From Staphylococcus sp. KG4-3 (GTDB lineage: Bacteria > Bacillota > Bacilli > Staphylococcales > Staphylococcaceae), in contig NZ_CP166245.1 of assembly GCF_033597815.2 (NCBI RefSeq), forward strand, positions 2,356,001-2,420,000: a stretch of DNA of 64,000 bases, in the 5' to 3' direction. Within the stretch, counting starts at the first letter, position 1, and the number at the start of each line of letters is the position of its first letter. The position numbers were made by a program, and so were the translations under genes. The notes below the pieces were generated by a model. The model was not told the origin of the DNA. It ran no database searches and was given only the letters and a program-made list of their open reading frames with translations. Below are positions 8,293-17,734 of this stretch, in pieces.

Positions 8293-9654
8293 ATGCAACA
8301 AGCAACAAATTTAAAAAAAGTCTTAGGTCTTACAGATGTTTTGGGAATTGCGATTGGTCAAATTATCGGGGCTGGTGTCATGTCATTAACTGGTATTGGT
8401 ATACAGATGACAGGTAGTGGTATAACACCAGCATTCATTTTATCTGCTGTTATAACATTACTGACCATGTTTCCAATAGCAATCTTAGGTTCAACGTTAC
8501 CTACTACTGGAGGTATGTATCAATATACTAGTCGTTTATTGTCCCCCAAAACAGGTATATTTTGGCTTATGTTGTTTATGTTTTTACAAATTACCTTGTC
8601 CTTATATGCGCTGTCGTTTGCGCAATATTTAGAAGGGCTTTTTCCTGGTGTACCAGTTAGAACTGTCGCCTTCTTATTGTTAACTATTTTATTTATCGTG
8701 AATATCGTTGGCATAAAATCTGCATCAATTATAGGAAACTTGATGGTAATTACTTTAATTGTAGCTCTATCTTGCTTCATCATCTTCGGTATGTCACATG
8801 TTAATTTTGGGGTATTTAATTCAAGCTCAATGTTCCCAGATGGATTTACAGGATTCTTCACTGCAGTCGGTTTAGTTTCTTTTGCTACTGGTGGCGCGCA
8901 AGTTGTTGCTGAATTAGGTGGAGAAATGAAAAATCCAAAAAGGGATATACCATTCGTTATAGTTGTAGCTACTATTTTTGTTGGTGTATTATATGCCTTT
9001 ATTGCATCAATTGCAGTTGGCGTTTTACCGATTCCCGAAGTAGCAGGCAGACCTTTAACAAGCGTAGCAAAAGAAATACTACCTACCCCCATTTTTATTT
9101 TCTTTATGATTGGAGGGGCAATGTTTGCTTTAGCTACCACACTTAATTCAACTTTTACATGGGTAACTAAAAGTTTATTAATTGCAATTCATGATGGTTA
9201 TTTGCCCAAAGCCTTAGGGCACGTAAACAAGCGATTTGGCACACCACATTGGTTACTGCTTATTTTTTATATTATTGGTGCAATACCTATCGTTACGGGG
9301 ATGTCACTAAATGTTGTTGCCCAATTAGGTACAGGCATATCGTTAATAGTATTTGCATTTCCTGCATTAGCAGTAACACAATTACCTAAAAAATATCCTG
9401 AAGCCTATAAACAATCACCTTTTAAAGTGCCCTATCCTGTACTAATCGTTATAGCAATTATTGCTATAATTGTTTTACTATATCAGTCTTATTTATTAAT
9501 ATCTGACTTGAAAGTTGGTTATATGATAGGTACTTTAATATATATTTTACTTTCAGCTGCTATAGCGCAAGTTTCAAATACTAAAGCTAATTTAAATATA
9601 GATGATATACGCTTAAATTCAACTCAACTTTCAGAAAAAACAAATTATCTTTAA
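8293..9654 (+). CDS. APC superfamily amino acid permease
   Basis: A 453-residue polytopic membrane protein with about 12 helices. The first helix motif GQIIGAGVMSLTG (residues 22-34) is the substrate-binding loop typical of the amino acid-polyamine-organocation family, and GGAQVVAELGGEMKNPKRDIP (residues 200-220) is the matching helix 6 region and following loop. It starts with an excellent GAGGTGA site and ends at a 22-bp terminator. The substrate is unknown; the family moves amino acids or polyamines. Confidence 0.87.
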   Translation: MQQATNLKKVLGLTDVLGIAIGQIIGAGVMSLTGIGIQMTGSGITPAFILSAVITLLTMFPIAILGSTLPTTGGMYQYTSRLLSPKTGIFWLMLFMFLQITLSLYALSFAQYLEGLFPGVPVRTVAFLLLTILFIVNIVGIKSASIIGNLMVITLIVALSCFIIFGMSHVNFGVFNSSSMFPDGFTGFFTAVGLVSFATGGAQVVAELGGEMKNPKRDIPFVIVVATIFVGVLYAFIASIAVGVLPIPEVAGRPLTSVAKEILPTPIFIFFMIGGAMFALATTLNSTFTWVTKSLLIAIHDGYLPKALGHVNKRFGTPHWLLLIFYIIGAIPIVTGMSLNVVAQLGTGISLIVFAFPALAVTQLPKKYPEAYKQSPFKVPYPVLIVIAIIAIIVLLYQSYLLISDLKVGYMIGTLIYILLSAAIAQVSNTKANLNIDDIRLNSTQLSEKTNYL

Positions 9655-9655
9655 C

Positions 9656-9708
9656 AGGAAGCAAGTTAGAACTCATATTATTCTATTATGAGTTCTAACT
9701 TGCTTCCT
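9656..9708 (+). terminator. Terminator of the APC permease gene
   Basis: A perfect 22-bp stem (starting AGGAAGCAAGTTAG) with a 9-base loop, followed by TTTCT. It begins at the stop codon of the permease, so the arms are essentially adjacent to the gene end. Confidence 0.9.
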
Positions 9709-9842
9709 TTTCTATATTATACATTTAAAAAAATATAATTCCTCTCAGTACATTTGTTTTACTTATTATTTAATATAAGTAAATTAATATGAAATAACAC
9801 AAGAATAATCACTTAACAATATTCAATTTTGTTACAATTATC

Positions 9843-9893
9843 TATAATCATTACAATTTAATCAGATGATGATCATTTTTGTAAGCGCTTTAA
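9843..9893 (+). promoter_or_regulatory. CitMHS promoter -10 box and cre site
   Basis: A consensus -10 TATAAT is at 9843-9848, with no convincing -35. Downstream, 9880-9893 reads TGTAAGCGCTTTAA, matching 13 of 14 positions of the CcpA consensus TGWAANCGNTNWCA. It lies between promoter and ribosome site, where CcpA usually represses by blocking elongation. Confidence 0.55.
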
Positions 9894-9910
9894 CTTAAGG
9901 GGGAAGTAAA

Positions 9911-11281
9911 ATGCAACAAGAAAGTATTTGGTTAACGATTGTAGGCCTAGTTATTATTATTTCCATTGTAGGCTTATTAATTGCGCAACGTATTAGCCCA
10001 GTAGTTGGTATGATTTTAATACCGAGTATTGGCGCATTACTTTTAGGTTACAATGTTGGGGATTTAGTAAAATTTTTCAATAGTGGATTGGATCAAGTTA
10101 TAAACGTTGTTATTATGTTTATTTTCGCTATTATATTCTTTGGTATTATGAGTGACAGCGGTATGTTCAAGCCACTTGTAAAAAGGTTGATATTACTCAC
10201 TAGAGGTAATGTCATAGTAGTCTGTATCGTTACTGCATTAATAGGTATCTTCGCACAACTTGATGGTGCTGGAGCAACAACTTTTTTATTATCTATTCCT
10301 GCATTATTACCACTTTATAAAGCATTAAATATGAATCGCTATTTATTACTACTATTATTAGCACTAAGTGCAGCTATAATGAATATGGTTCCTTGGGGAG
10401 GACCAATGGCTCGTACAGCTTCAGTATTAAATGTCAAAAATGTTAACGAACTATGGTATGGTGTAATTCCTGTTCAGTTAATCGGATTTGCACTTGTTTT
10501 ATTATTCTCAGTATATTTAGGCATTAGAGAAAAATCACGTATCAGTAAAAAGATTAATAATGGAGAAGTACCTGATACGCAACATCTAGATATTCATAAA
10601 ATTGTAGATAATTATGAAAAAGATCAAGCTGTAAAGTTCCCAGTACGTGGTACTGCAGTTGATAAACCTTGGATTATATGGATAAATGGAATACTAACGA
10701 TTATTGTAATCGTTATGATGTTAGCTAATATCGCACCACCAGAGTTCGCTTTCTTGATTGGCGTTGCAATCGCATTGGTAATTAATTTTCCAAATGTAGA
10801 TGAGCAAATGAGCCGCTTAAAAGCACATGCACCTAATGCATTAATGATGGCTGCCGTAATTATAGCAGCAGGTATGTTCTTAGGTGTATTAAATGAAACA
10901 GGTATGTTAGAAGCTATTGCTGTCAACTTCATAACAATTATTCCAAACGCAGTTGGACCATACTTACATATCATCGTGGGCATCTTTGGTGTTCCACTTG
11001 ATTTACTTACGAGTACGGATGCTTATTATTTTGCCGTGCTTCCAATCGTAGAACAAACCGCGAGTCAATTTGGTGTTCCTTCGATTTCTACAGCCTATGC
11101 AATGCTAATTGGTAATATTATTGGAACCTTTGTTAGTCCATTCTCGCCAGCCTTATGGTTAGCAATTGGTCTTGCAGAGGCAAATATGGGAACATATATA
11201 AAATATGCCTTTTTCTGGATATGGGGATTTGCTATTATCATGTTGATTATCGCTGTATTAATCGGTGTAGTAGCAGTCTAA
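9911..11281 (+). CDS. CitMHS family citrate/divalent-cation symporter
   Basis: A 456-residue membrane protein with about 12 helices. The segments FAQLDGAGATTFLLSIPALLP (residues 114-134) and MVPWGGPMARTASVL (residues 158-172) are hallmarks of the CitM/CitH family, which imports citrate or similar tricarboxylates complexed with Mg2+ or Ca2+. The start follows an AAGGGGGAAG site. A cre site upstream suggests carbon catabolite repression, as known for Bacillus citM. No citrate-sensing two-component genes are adjacent. Confidence 0.87.
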   Translation: MQQESIWLTIVGLVIIISIVGLLIAQRISPVVGMILIPSIGALLLGYNVGDLVKFFNSGLDQVINVVIMFIFAIIFFGIMSDSGMFKPLVKRLILLTRGNVIVVCIVTALIGIFAQLDGAGATTFLLSIPALLPLYKALNMNRYLLLLLLALSAAIMNMVPWGGPMARTASVLNVKNVNELWYGVIPVQLIGFALVLLFSVYLGIREKSRISKKINNGEVPDTQHLDIHKIVDNYEKDQAVKFPVRGTAVDKPWIIWINGILTIIVIVMMLANIAPPEFAFLIGVAIALVINFPNVDEQMSRLKAHAPNALMMAAVIIAAGMFLGVLNETGMLEAIAVNFITIIPNAVGPYLHIIVGIFGVPLDLLTSTDAYYFAVLPIVEQTASQFGVPSISTAYAMLIGNIIGTFVSPFSPALWLAIGLAEANMGTYIKYAFFWIWGFAIIMLIIAVLIGVVAV

Positions 11282-11314
11282 ATTTCTTATATAAATTTTA
11301 ACTTTCAAACTTAA

Positions 11315-11373
11315 AATGGGGACAACTATCTGACACTAAGCTTTAGTTAGTATTTCGGATAGTTGTCCCCATT
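11315..11373. terminator. Bidirectional terminator between convergent genes
   Basis: A 16-bp perfect stem (AATGGGGACAACTATC and its complement) flanked by A-rich and T-rich bases lies between the CitMHS gene and the convergent MFS gene and can serve both. Confidence 0.85.
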
Positions 11374-11387
11374 ATTATATATAAACT

Positions 11388-12566
11388 TTATACCTGAGCT
11401 TTATTAAATTTCGCGACATTTTTTAAACTAATGATTAATATAAATGCTAATAAGGCAATTGCCGCACTAAAATACGTTGTTGCAAAAACATCTACTTTTG
11501 AAACAACTAAGCCACCTACTATGCCACCTATACCAATTCCTGCGTTTAAACTAGACATGTTCCAACTCATAACTTGGCTCGTATCACCTTCTACATGTTC
11601 AATGATACCACTTTGTACAGCTGGATTTGTACTCCACTGCATGATATTCCATATAAAGATAACCATCAATAATAGACCTGTGCCTGGTAAGAAGACATTT
11701 AAGATTAACATCATAATGATAAAAATGGTTGTCGCAATCGTTAACCAACGTTTACTTGTGAGTTTATCTGATAAGAATCCACCCATTGAGGTACCTATTA
11801 CACCTGCTACACCATTAATCAACAATGCGATAGACACAAATGATAAATCATGGCCACTTTTCAGCATCAATGGATTAATATAAATAAATGTCACTGAATT
11901 GGCAACGAGTAGTAAAAACGTTATACTCAAATATTTTACAATTTCTGCCGGTCTTAATATTTTAGAATAACTACTTGTACGTTGCGTTGTCTCTGTATCT
12001 GTTTTAGGCGTTTCAAATTGTGGCTGTGGTACATAAAAGTACATTAGTATACCAACTAGCACGCTGACTGCGACGATAAATAAGAATGTATATCTCCACC
12101 CTACTAAGTCACCTATAATTGTCCCAATAGGTACACCAAACACATTAGCACCGCTAAATCCTGAATATACAATACCAATCATTTTCCCACGGTGTTGCGG
12201 AGCTGTTAATAAGGCCGTTAATGCTAATATTTTAACCACGATTAACGCTGCCGCAGCAGATGATAATATACGTCCAAACACCAAGATTGAAAAATTTGGC
12301 GCCATAGCAATAATTACATTCCCTATAATAAAAGTTGCTAACGCCCATAATAATACTGGTCTCGGTGAAAAGCGATTAGTTAATTTCACTAATATTGGAC
12401 CAGCTATAGCAAATGTGATCGCATATAGAGTTACTAACTGCCCAACTACCGCTTCAGTGACATGTAAATCATTACTCATTAAATTCATAATTCCAGCAAC
12501 CATCATTTCAACCATACCTACGATAAATATACTTAAAATGAATGTTGCAATTCTCATCACTGACAT
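11388..12566 (-). CDS. MFS transporter, DHA1 (AraJ-like) efflux type
   Basis: A 392-residue major facilitator with about 12 helices. The motif-A-like loop KLTNRFSPRPVLL near residues 60-72 and the motif-C-like stretch GFSGANVFGVPIGTIIGD near residues 136-153 place it among DHA1 sugar/drug exporters (AraJ, YdhP, PbuE relatives). It has a GGGAGGAG ribosome site. No regulator gene is adjacent, and the exported compound is unknown. Confidence 0.83.
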   Translation of the reverse strand: MSVMRIATFILSIFIVGMVEMMVAGIMNLMSNDLHVTEAVVGQLVTLYAITFAIAGPILVKLTNRFSPRPVLLWALATFIIGNVIIAMAPNFSILVFGRILSSAAAALIVVKILALTALLTAPQHRGKMIGIVYSGFSGANVFGVPIGTIIGDLVGWRYTFLFIVAVSVLVGILMYFYVPQPQFETPKTDTETTQRTSSYSKILRPAEIVKYLSITFLLLVANSVTFIYINPLMLKSGHDLSFVSIALLINGVAGVIGTSMGGFLSDKLTSKRWLTIATTIFIIMMLILNVFLPGTGLLLMVIFIWNIMQWSTNPAVQSGIIEHVEGDTSQVMSWNMSSLNAGIGIGGIVGGLVVSKVDVFATTYFSAAIALLAFILIISLKNVAKFNKAQV

Positions 12567-12886
12567 AGATTCACTCCTCCCTTTTATAAATTTTTATTTT
12601 TACATAACCACTATATTATAAACCATTCGTCAACACGTTTGAACATTTTAAAATAATAATGATTATCCATTTGTAGTAAGGAGTTAAGATATCCATTTGT
12701 CTTTGGATTGTTAAATTTAAGTATCCTATAAAGAAGCGCTAAAAAACCAACAAAACACTTAGCTTTGTTGGTTTTCCGTCTCAACTCTAAATATGATAAA
12801 TACAACTTTAATTAGCGTACACCATTTTACTTTTTGAAAAGTAATTTTAGTAATAACCAAATAGACTATTATAACACTGTTGTATA
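12567..12886. other. Intergenic region without a supported gene
   Basis: 320 bases between the MFS start and the fetB stop. It contains the terminator at 12743-12775. A 64-codon open frame on the minus strand runs straight through that hairpin and has no ribosome site, so I do not call it. Confidence 0.7.
12743..12775 (-). terminator. Terminator of the fetAB-like operon
   Basis: A 12-bp stem AAAACCAACAAA / TTTGTTGGTTTT followed on the minus strand by further T residues, 112 bases after the fetB stop. Confidence 0.75.
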
Positions 12887-13660
12887 TTATCTTTCTTTTG
12901 TATGCATATGGCGTCCGATCAGTTGATCTCGGTGATTAAAGAATTGTTTATAGCTTAAGTAAGTCGCAATTAAAGCTGACATAATTGTCGCAGTTGTATG
13001 AATAAATACGACCATCAACTGAAACTTCACTGCCTCTAAAGGTGCAACGCCACCTAGTATCAAACCAGTCATCATACCAGGTATAGAGACAATACCATAT
13101 GTTTTAACAGAATCAATCGTAGGTACAATAGCTGTTTTAATACTGTTTCTAATCGTTGCCTTAGAGGATACTTTAGGGTTAGCGCCTAAAGCCAATTTAG
13201 CTTCTATTTGACTCATTTCTTTTACAAACTCTTTATCTAAATTTTGATAGGCTAAATTGATGGCTATCAAGCCATTACTTCCCAACATACCTGCTATCGG
13301 TATAACTTCATTTGGTTTAAACTGAATTGCACCAGTTAAGATAACACCAACTAATGGCAAGGCAACACCAACGAATATAGCTATAAATGAAATCCAAAAC
13401 ACATGATGCATGACTGGCGAAGCCCTACTTATTGTATTCCAAGAAGCATTTATAATAATTATTAATACAAATGTAAGCAGTAGCCACTTTTGGTTTACTC
13501 CAAAAATAAAATGTAAGAGATACCCTAATATAACAAGTTGAACCACTGCACGTAATGTAGCAATTAATAAATCTTTAATTATATGTAATTTTTCTTTATA
13601 AGAGACGATAATAGGAAATAGCAATAGAAGACCGGTTAATGCTAACGCAGTTGTGCTCAT
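12887..13660 (-). CDS. fetB: FetB-like ABC transporter permease (UPF0014)
   Basis: A 257-residue integral membrane protein of the UPF0014/YbbM family. The conserved core IAGMLGSNGLIAINLAYQNL (residues 113-132) and SIPGMMTGLILGGVAPLEAVKFQ (residues 192-214) are clear. In E. coli FetAB is linked to iron efflux and oxidative-stress resistance. Its start overlaps the fetA stop by four bases (ATGA, 13657-13660). That it exports iron here is inference from the family. Confidence 0.82.
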   Translation of the reverse strand: MSTTALALTGLLLLFPIIVSYKEKLHIIKDLLIATLRAVVQLVILGYLLHFIFGVNQKWLLLTFVLIIIINASWNTISRASPVMHHVFWISFIAIFVGVALPLVGVILTGAIQFKPNEVIPIAGMLGSNGLIAINLAYQNLDKEFVKEMSQIEAKLALGANPKVSSKATIRNSIKTAIVPTIDSVKTYGIVSIPGMMTGLILGGVAPLEAVKFQLMVVFIHTTATIMSALIATYLSYKQFFNHRDQLIGRHMHTKER

Positions 13661-14307
13661 GATAAATCATCCTCCTGTGCAATTCGACCTTCAACGACTT
13701 TAATTCTTTTCTTAAAGTGCCTACTACTTTGTTCATTACTATGAGTAATCCATAAAATAGAGACACCTTCTTTGGCCATATTAAAAATTAGTTTTTCAAT
13801 TTTTTCACTATTTTGCTCGTCTAGTGCACTAGTCGCTTCATCTAATAATAGCATCTGTGGTTTGTACATTAACTGCCTTGCTATGGTTATTCTCTGTCTT
13901 TCCCCACCGGATAAATGATCTATTCTAGTATTGAAATTGTAATGACCCAAACCAACAGATTTCAATAAATATTTTGCTCTTTTGCGATCAAATTTATCAT
14001 TGTGTACTTCTGCTGGAAAGGCTAAATTCTCTCCTATAGTTCTATCAAACAAGTCACTCTCTTGTAATAGATAACTAATTTTCATACGCAATGTTTCTGG
14101 ATCAATCTGCTCATAAGGCTTACCATTTAAATATATTTCCCCTTCTGTCGGACTAATTAAATTATTAATCAATCTCATTAATGTACTTTTCCCGCTTCCT
14201 GAAGGTCCTACAATCGCAATAGTATCCCCTTCCTCAATTTTCAAAGAAATATCGTTGATGATGTCACGGTTATCAACATGATATGAAACATTTTTCAGTT
14301 CTAACAT
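13657..14307 (-). CDS. fetA: FetA-like ABC transporter ATP-binding protein
   Basis: A 216-residue ATPase: Walker A GPSGSGKST (residues 34-42), signature LSGGERQR (about 128-135), Walker B MLLLDEA (about 152-158), and an H-loop WITHS near residue 187. It precedes fetB with overlapping codons, forming a two-gene exporter operon like E. coli fetAB (ybbLM). Start chosen at the ATG ahead of LELKNVSY, with a GGGAGG site. Confidence 0.82.
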   Translation of the reverse strand: MLELKNVSYHVDNRDIINDISLKIEEGDTIAIVGPSGSGKSTLMRLINNLISPTEGEIYLNGKPYEQIDPETLRMKISYLLQESDLFDRTIGENLAFPAEVHNDKFDRKRAKYLLKSVGLGHYNFNTRIDHLSGGERQRITIARQLMYKPQMLLLDEATSALDEQNSEKIEKLIFNMAKEGVSILWITHSNEQSSRHFKKRIKVVEGRIAQEDDLS

Positions 14308-14410
14308 GCTTCGGCCTCCCTAATATTTGCTTTACTCATCATTATTCCCTAACACATGATGTAAATAACCAGTTTCTAGAAAATATAACTTAACAATACT
14401 TTATTAAAAG

Positions 14411-15187
14411 TTATTTTAAAATAACAATTGTTAAAAATGATATGAAATTATTTAAACTGTGCAATATGATAGAAACAGCTAAATTCATACCACTTTTTAG
14501 ATAAACAAAGGCTAAACTTGCACCAATTATAATATAACTTCCTATTTCAAAAGGCGAAGTGGCACCTAGAACATGTACACTCGCGAAAAGAATGACTGAC
14601 AGAACTGTAGCAAAACCATAGGTAATTTTTTTACCTAATTCATGAATAATTAAGTGCCTAAATAATAATTCTTCAATAAAAGAGGTCAAAATGACGATAT
14701 CTATAAACAGCAATGGAAGCATCCAATTATTATCAAACAGTTCTTCTAATAACATTTGATTCTGAGTTTCTCCATATTGAAGAGATTCAGGCAAAAAATC
14801 TGTGATCCATTCATATCCAGTAATCAATACTAGTGAAACCATATAAGTTAGCAAAATTATTAATAAATATTTTTGACCTTTCTTAAAACGCTCTATCGCA
14901 ATCGGTACTAATCGATGGTTCTTATGTATTAAATAAAAACTTAACAAAATAATAATTTCAGAGATTATTGTACTTATAATCTTGTAATCATTGCCTGCTA
15001 CTTCATTTTTAATATTAAATAACAAGAAAACTCCAAATATTACAGCTAAGACAATTAAAGGTACAACTTGATTGAATAGTATATAAAAAGGAATAAGCCA
15101 GAAATCTCTTTTCACAATATGCTTACTTTGCCATTGGTTTTTTTCTTGAAATTGTTTCGTTCTTTTTAAAGTTAATTCTTCATCCAT
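14411..15187 (-). CDS. CPBP family intramembrane metalloprotease
   Basis: A membrane protein with about eight helices and the CPBP (CAAX-protease and bacteriocin-processing, Abi) signature: EELLFR followed by the second-motif FASVHVLG and a third-motif SLNN near the C terminus. Glu-Glu, His and Asn residues form the expected metal site. I start at the ATG at 15185-15187 (protein begins MDEELTLKR, 258 residues), because AAGGAAGG lies 9 bases upstream; a longer frame begins 16 codons earlier without a site. Substrate unknown; related proteins work in prenyl-protein processing or peptide self-immunity. Confidence 0.83.
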   Translation of the reverse strand: MDEELTLKRTKQFQEKNQWQSKHIVKRDFWLIPFYILFNQVVPLIVLAVIFGVFLLFNIKNEVAGNDYKIISTIISEIIILLSFYLIHKNHRLVPIAIERFKKGQKYLLIILLTYMVSLVLITGYEWITDFLPESLQYGETQNQMLLEELFDNNWMLPLLFIDIVILTSFIEELLFRHLIIHELGKKITYGFATVLSVILFASVHVLGATSPFEIGSYIIIGASLAFVYLKSGMNLAVSIILHSLNNFISFLTIVILK

Positions 15188-15330
15188 ATGACACCTTCCT
15201 TTATATTTATATATTGTAAATATATCACGATTCAAATTACTTATATATGTTTTATAAAATTTTTCTTAGCATTTCATTTTTTAGAATTTTAATATTAAGT
15301 AACTTTTTCTTTTTTTAGTTATTTCATTGT

Positions 15331-15344
15331 AAAATGATCATTTT
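15331..15344. promoter_or_regulatory. Palindrome in the gltB-like promoter region
   Basis: AAAATGATCATTTT is a perfect 14-base palindrome lying between a possible -35 TTGTAA and -10 TAACAT, about 35 bases before the start at 15378. Palindromes of this size occur by chance in AT-rich DNA, so operator function is only a suggestion. Confidence 0.3.
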
Positions 15345-15377
15345 GTTGTAACATATAGTTAAATGGGGGGATGCTTT

Positions 15378-16961
15378 ATGACAATATTAACCGTACTACA
15401 GTTTATTGTTAATATAATCATTGTTTTATTTCTAATAAGTGGGCTTATTATAGGTGCACTATTACTATTTAAAGATAAGCGTCAAAAACAACATAGCGTA
15501 TTACGTAATTATCCTTTATTAGCTAGAATACGTTATTTTGGTGAGAAAATAGGTCCGGAATTACGTCAATATCTCTTTTTGGCAGACACTAAAGGTAAAC
15601 CTTTTTCTAGAAATGATTTCACTAATATCGTTGTAGCAGGCAAATATAATTCCAGGATGACAAGTTTTGGTACTCAATGCGATTATGAAGATGGCTTTTA
15701 TATTCAAAACACTATGTTTCCACTACAATCATCCGAATTGCACATCGATCAATCACCTATGATATCTTCTTTTATTTATCAGATAGATAATGAGCGTCTA
15801 TTTGATCGTGACGAGCATAGAATAAAAACAGAAATTGACCCTTACTATTTATCAGACGACAATCAAATTATACTCGGACCAGAGCTTGAACAACCTTTCA
15901 AACTAAAACGTTTGGTTGGTCAATCTGGTATGAGTTACGGTGCATTAGGTAGCCATGCTATTACTGCCCTTTCTAAAGGGTTAGGACAAGCTGGTACATG
16001 GATGAATACAGGTGAAGGTGGGCTATCAAAACACCATCTGTCTGGTGATGTAGATATTATTTTTCAAATCGGGCCTGGTCTATTCGGAGTACGTGATAAA
16101 CAAGGTGATTTTGATACAGACGCCTTTAAGCATTTATCACAGCGTCCTCGAATTAAAGCTTTTGAAATCAAACTAGCTCAAGGCGCTAAAACAAGGGGCG
16201 GCCATATGCAAGGCAATAAAGTCACTGAAGAAATTGCAGAAATTCGTAAAGTTGAGCCATGGAAAACGATAAATTCACCTAATCGTTTTGAGCAAATCAA
16301 TAATCCGTCTGCATTACTTTCTTGGGTACATCAATTACAGCAACTTGGTCAAAAACCTGTTGGCTTTAAAATAGTAATCAGTAAAGTTTCAGAGGTAGAA
16401 GATCTGGTGCGCACAATGATTGATACACAACAATATCCAAACTTTATAACAATAGATGGAGGAGAAGGTGGGACTGGTGCAACTTTCCAAGAATTAGAAG
16501 ATGGTGTAGGTTTACCTCTTTTCACAGCACTGCCTATACTTACTTCTTTACTAGAAAAGTATGGCATTCGACATCGTATTAAAATATTTGCTTCAGGCAA
16601 ACTAATCACACCTGATAAGATTGCTATTGCACTTGGTTTAGGTGCAGATTTGATCAACGTTGCTCGTGGCATGATGATTAGTGTAGGTTGTATTATGAGT
16701 CAACAATGTCATATGAACACTTGTCCAGTAGGCGTTGCCACTACAGACCCCAAAAGAGAAAAAGGGCTAATTATTGATGAGAAAAAATACCGTGTCACTA
16801 ATTTTGTAACAAGTTTGCACGAAGGTTTATTTAATATCGCAGCTGCAGTTGGCGTTGAATCACCGACACAAATTTCTAAAGAACATATTATTATTAAAAA
16901 TAAAGATGGTAACATTCAATCTATCCAAGACTATAAATTAAAATTGATAGAACATGTATAA
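15378..16961 (+). CDS. FMN-binding glutamate synthase-like protein (stand-alone GltB2 domain)
   Basis: A 527-residue protein: one N-terminal membrane helix (about residues 5-27) and then the FMN-binding central domain of glutamate synthase, seen in GQSGMSYGALGSHA and NTGEGGLSKHH and later TIDGGEGGTGA. The C-terminal CHMNTCPVGVAT stretch, with an earlier Cys (CIMSQQ), provides three cysteines in the [3Fe-4S] pattern. The amidotransferase and GXGXG domains of true GltB are absent. It resembles Bacillus YerD; the reaction is not established. The start was moved five codons in from the first ATG because the GGGGGGA site fits the second. Confidence 0.85.
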   Translation: MTILTVLQFIVNIIIVLFLISGLIIGALLLFKDKRQKQHSVLRNYPLLARIRYFGEKIGPELRQYLFLADTKGKPFSRNDFTNIVVAGKYNSRMTSFGTQCDYEDGFYIQNTMFPLQSSELHIDQSPMISSFIYQIDNERLFDRDEHRIKTEIDPYYLSDDNQIILGPELEQPFKLKRLVGQSGMSYGALGSHAITALSKGLGQAGTWMNTGEGGLSKHHLSGDVDIIFQIGPGLFGVRDKQGDFDTDAFKHLSQRPRIKAFEIKLAQGAKTRGGHMQGNKVTEEIAEIRKVEPWKTINSPNRFEQINNPSALLSWVHQLQQLGQKPVGFKIVISKVSEVEDLVRTMIDTQQYPNFITIDGGEGGTGATFQELEDGVGLPLFTALPILTSLLEKYGIRHRIKIFASGKLITPDKIAIALGLGADLINVARGMMISVGCIMSQQCHMNTCPVGVATTDPKREKGLIIDEKKYRVTNFVTSLHEGLFNIAAAVGVESPTQISKEHIIIKNKDGNIQSIQDYKLKLIEHV

Positions 16962-16971
16962 AAATCCAAAA

Positions 16972-17010
16972 AACACTATGACAATCGTTTGAAACGATTG
17001 TCATAGTGTT
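16972..17010. terminator. Bidirectional terminator between convergent genes
   Basis: A 16-bp perfect stem AACACTATGACAATCG with a 7-base loop, A-rich before and T-rich after, between the GltB-like gene and the DsbA-like gene. Confidence 0.88.
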
Positions 17011-17016
17011 CTTATT

Positions 17017-17535
17017 TTATCTACTTAATTGGTTTATTTTGTCAATAATCAATGTCTCTATTTCACTTTGTTTATCTTGTAATGGGTTGAACTCAAATTG
17101 AACTTCATTAATAAATACTGTTGGAATGCCTTTAATACCACGTTTAAATGTTTCTTCATTAATTGCTAGTGAACGCTCATCCGCTTCTTTGTTAGGCGCT
17201 AAGTTAAATGTTTGAGTCATTTTTTCTTCAATTGCAGTAAAGCTTTTTTTCCATTCATCTTGCGTATCGTATAACTCACGTATAATTTCTATCGTTTCAT
17301 TAACTTTTTGATAATCTAAATGTATATTTGCAACCGTTCCTTTTAATAAGGCTTGCTTAGTTTTATCAAAATGTTTGATTACATGTTGCACTTTACCTGC
17401 CTCAATAAATGGTTTTAGAACCTTGTCTGCAGCTTTAAAATAATTCTTACAATATGGACATGCAAAATTAATAAAAGATTCGACTTGAATTGGCGCTTCA
17501 TTTGAACCCAATGTAAGATAATTAACTTCTGTCAT
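17017..17535 (-). CDS. DsbA-like thioredoxin-fold protein
   Basis: A 172-residue thioredoxin-fold protein with redox motif CPYC at about residues 26-29 and the cis-proline loop GIPTVFIN near residues 137-144. The helical insertion of the DsbA family is between them. No signal peptide or lipobox is seen, so it is cytoplasmic, unlike secreted DsbA. It may act in thiol repair, like Bacillus/Staphylococcus YjbH-distant DsbA relatives; partner unknown. Single gene with a convergent terminator. Confidence 0.83.
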   Translation of the reverse strand: MTEVNYLTLGSNEAPIQVESFINFACPYCKNYFKAADKVLKPFIEAGKVQHVIKHFDKTKQALLKGTVANIHLDYQKVNETIEIIRELYDTQDEWKKSFTAIEEKMTQTFNLAPNKEADERSLAINEETFKRGIKGIPTVFINEVQFEFNPLQDKQSEIETLIIDKINQLSR

Positions 17536-17734
17536 TTTAACCCCTCCACTTTATCTATTATCTTTATTGAAACACGATTGTTTGTCTATTGCACACTTTT
17601 AGTCTTAGTGAATTAGTAGGATTTATTTTTAGATTTATACAGTTCTTATCAATTTTTATTTAAATCAAATGACTATATAGTATTAATATTAAAATGGTAA
17701 AATATATCTATAAATCAAACTTGGGAGGGTTAAT

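Noticed and set aside
12611..12805. 64-codon open frame on the minus strand between the MFS gene and fetB
   Set aside because: It runs through a terminator hairpin, lacks a ribosome site and its protein has low-complexity features expected from AT-rich noncoding DNA.
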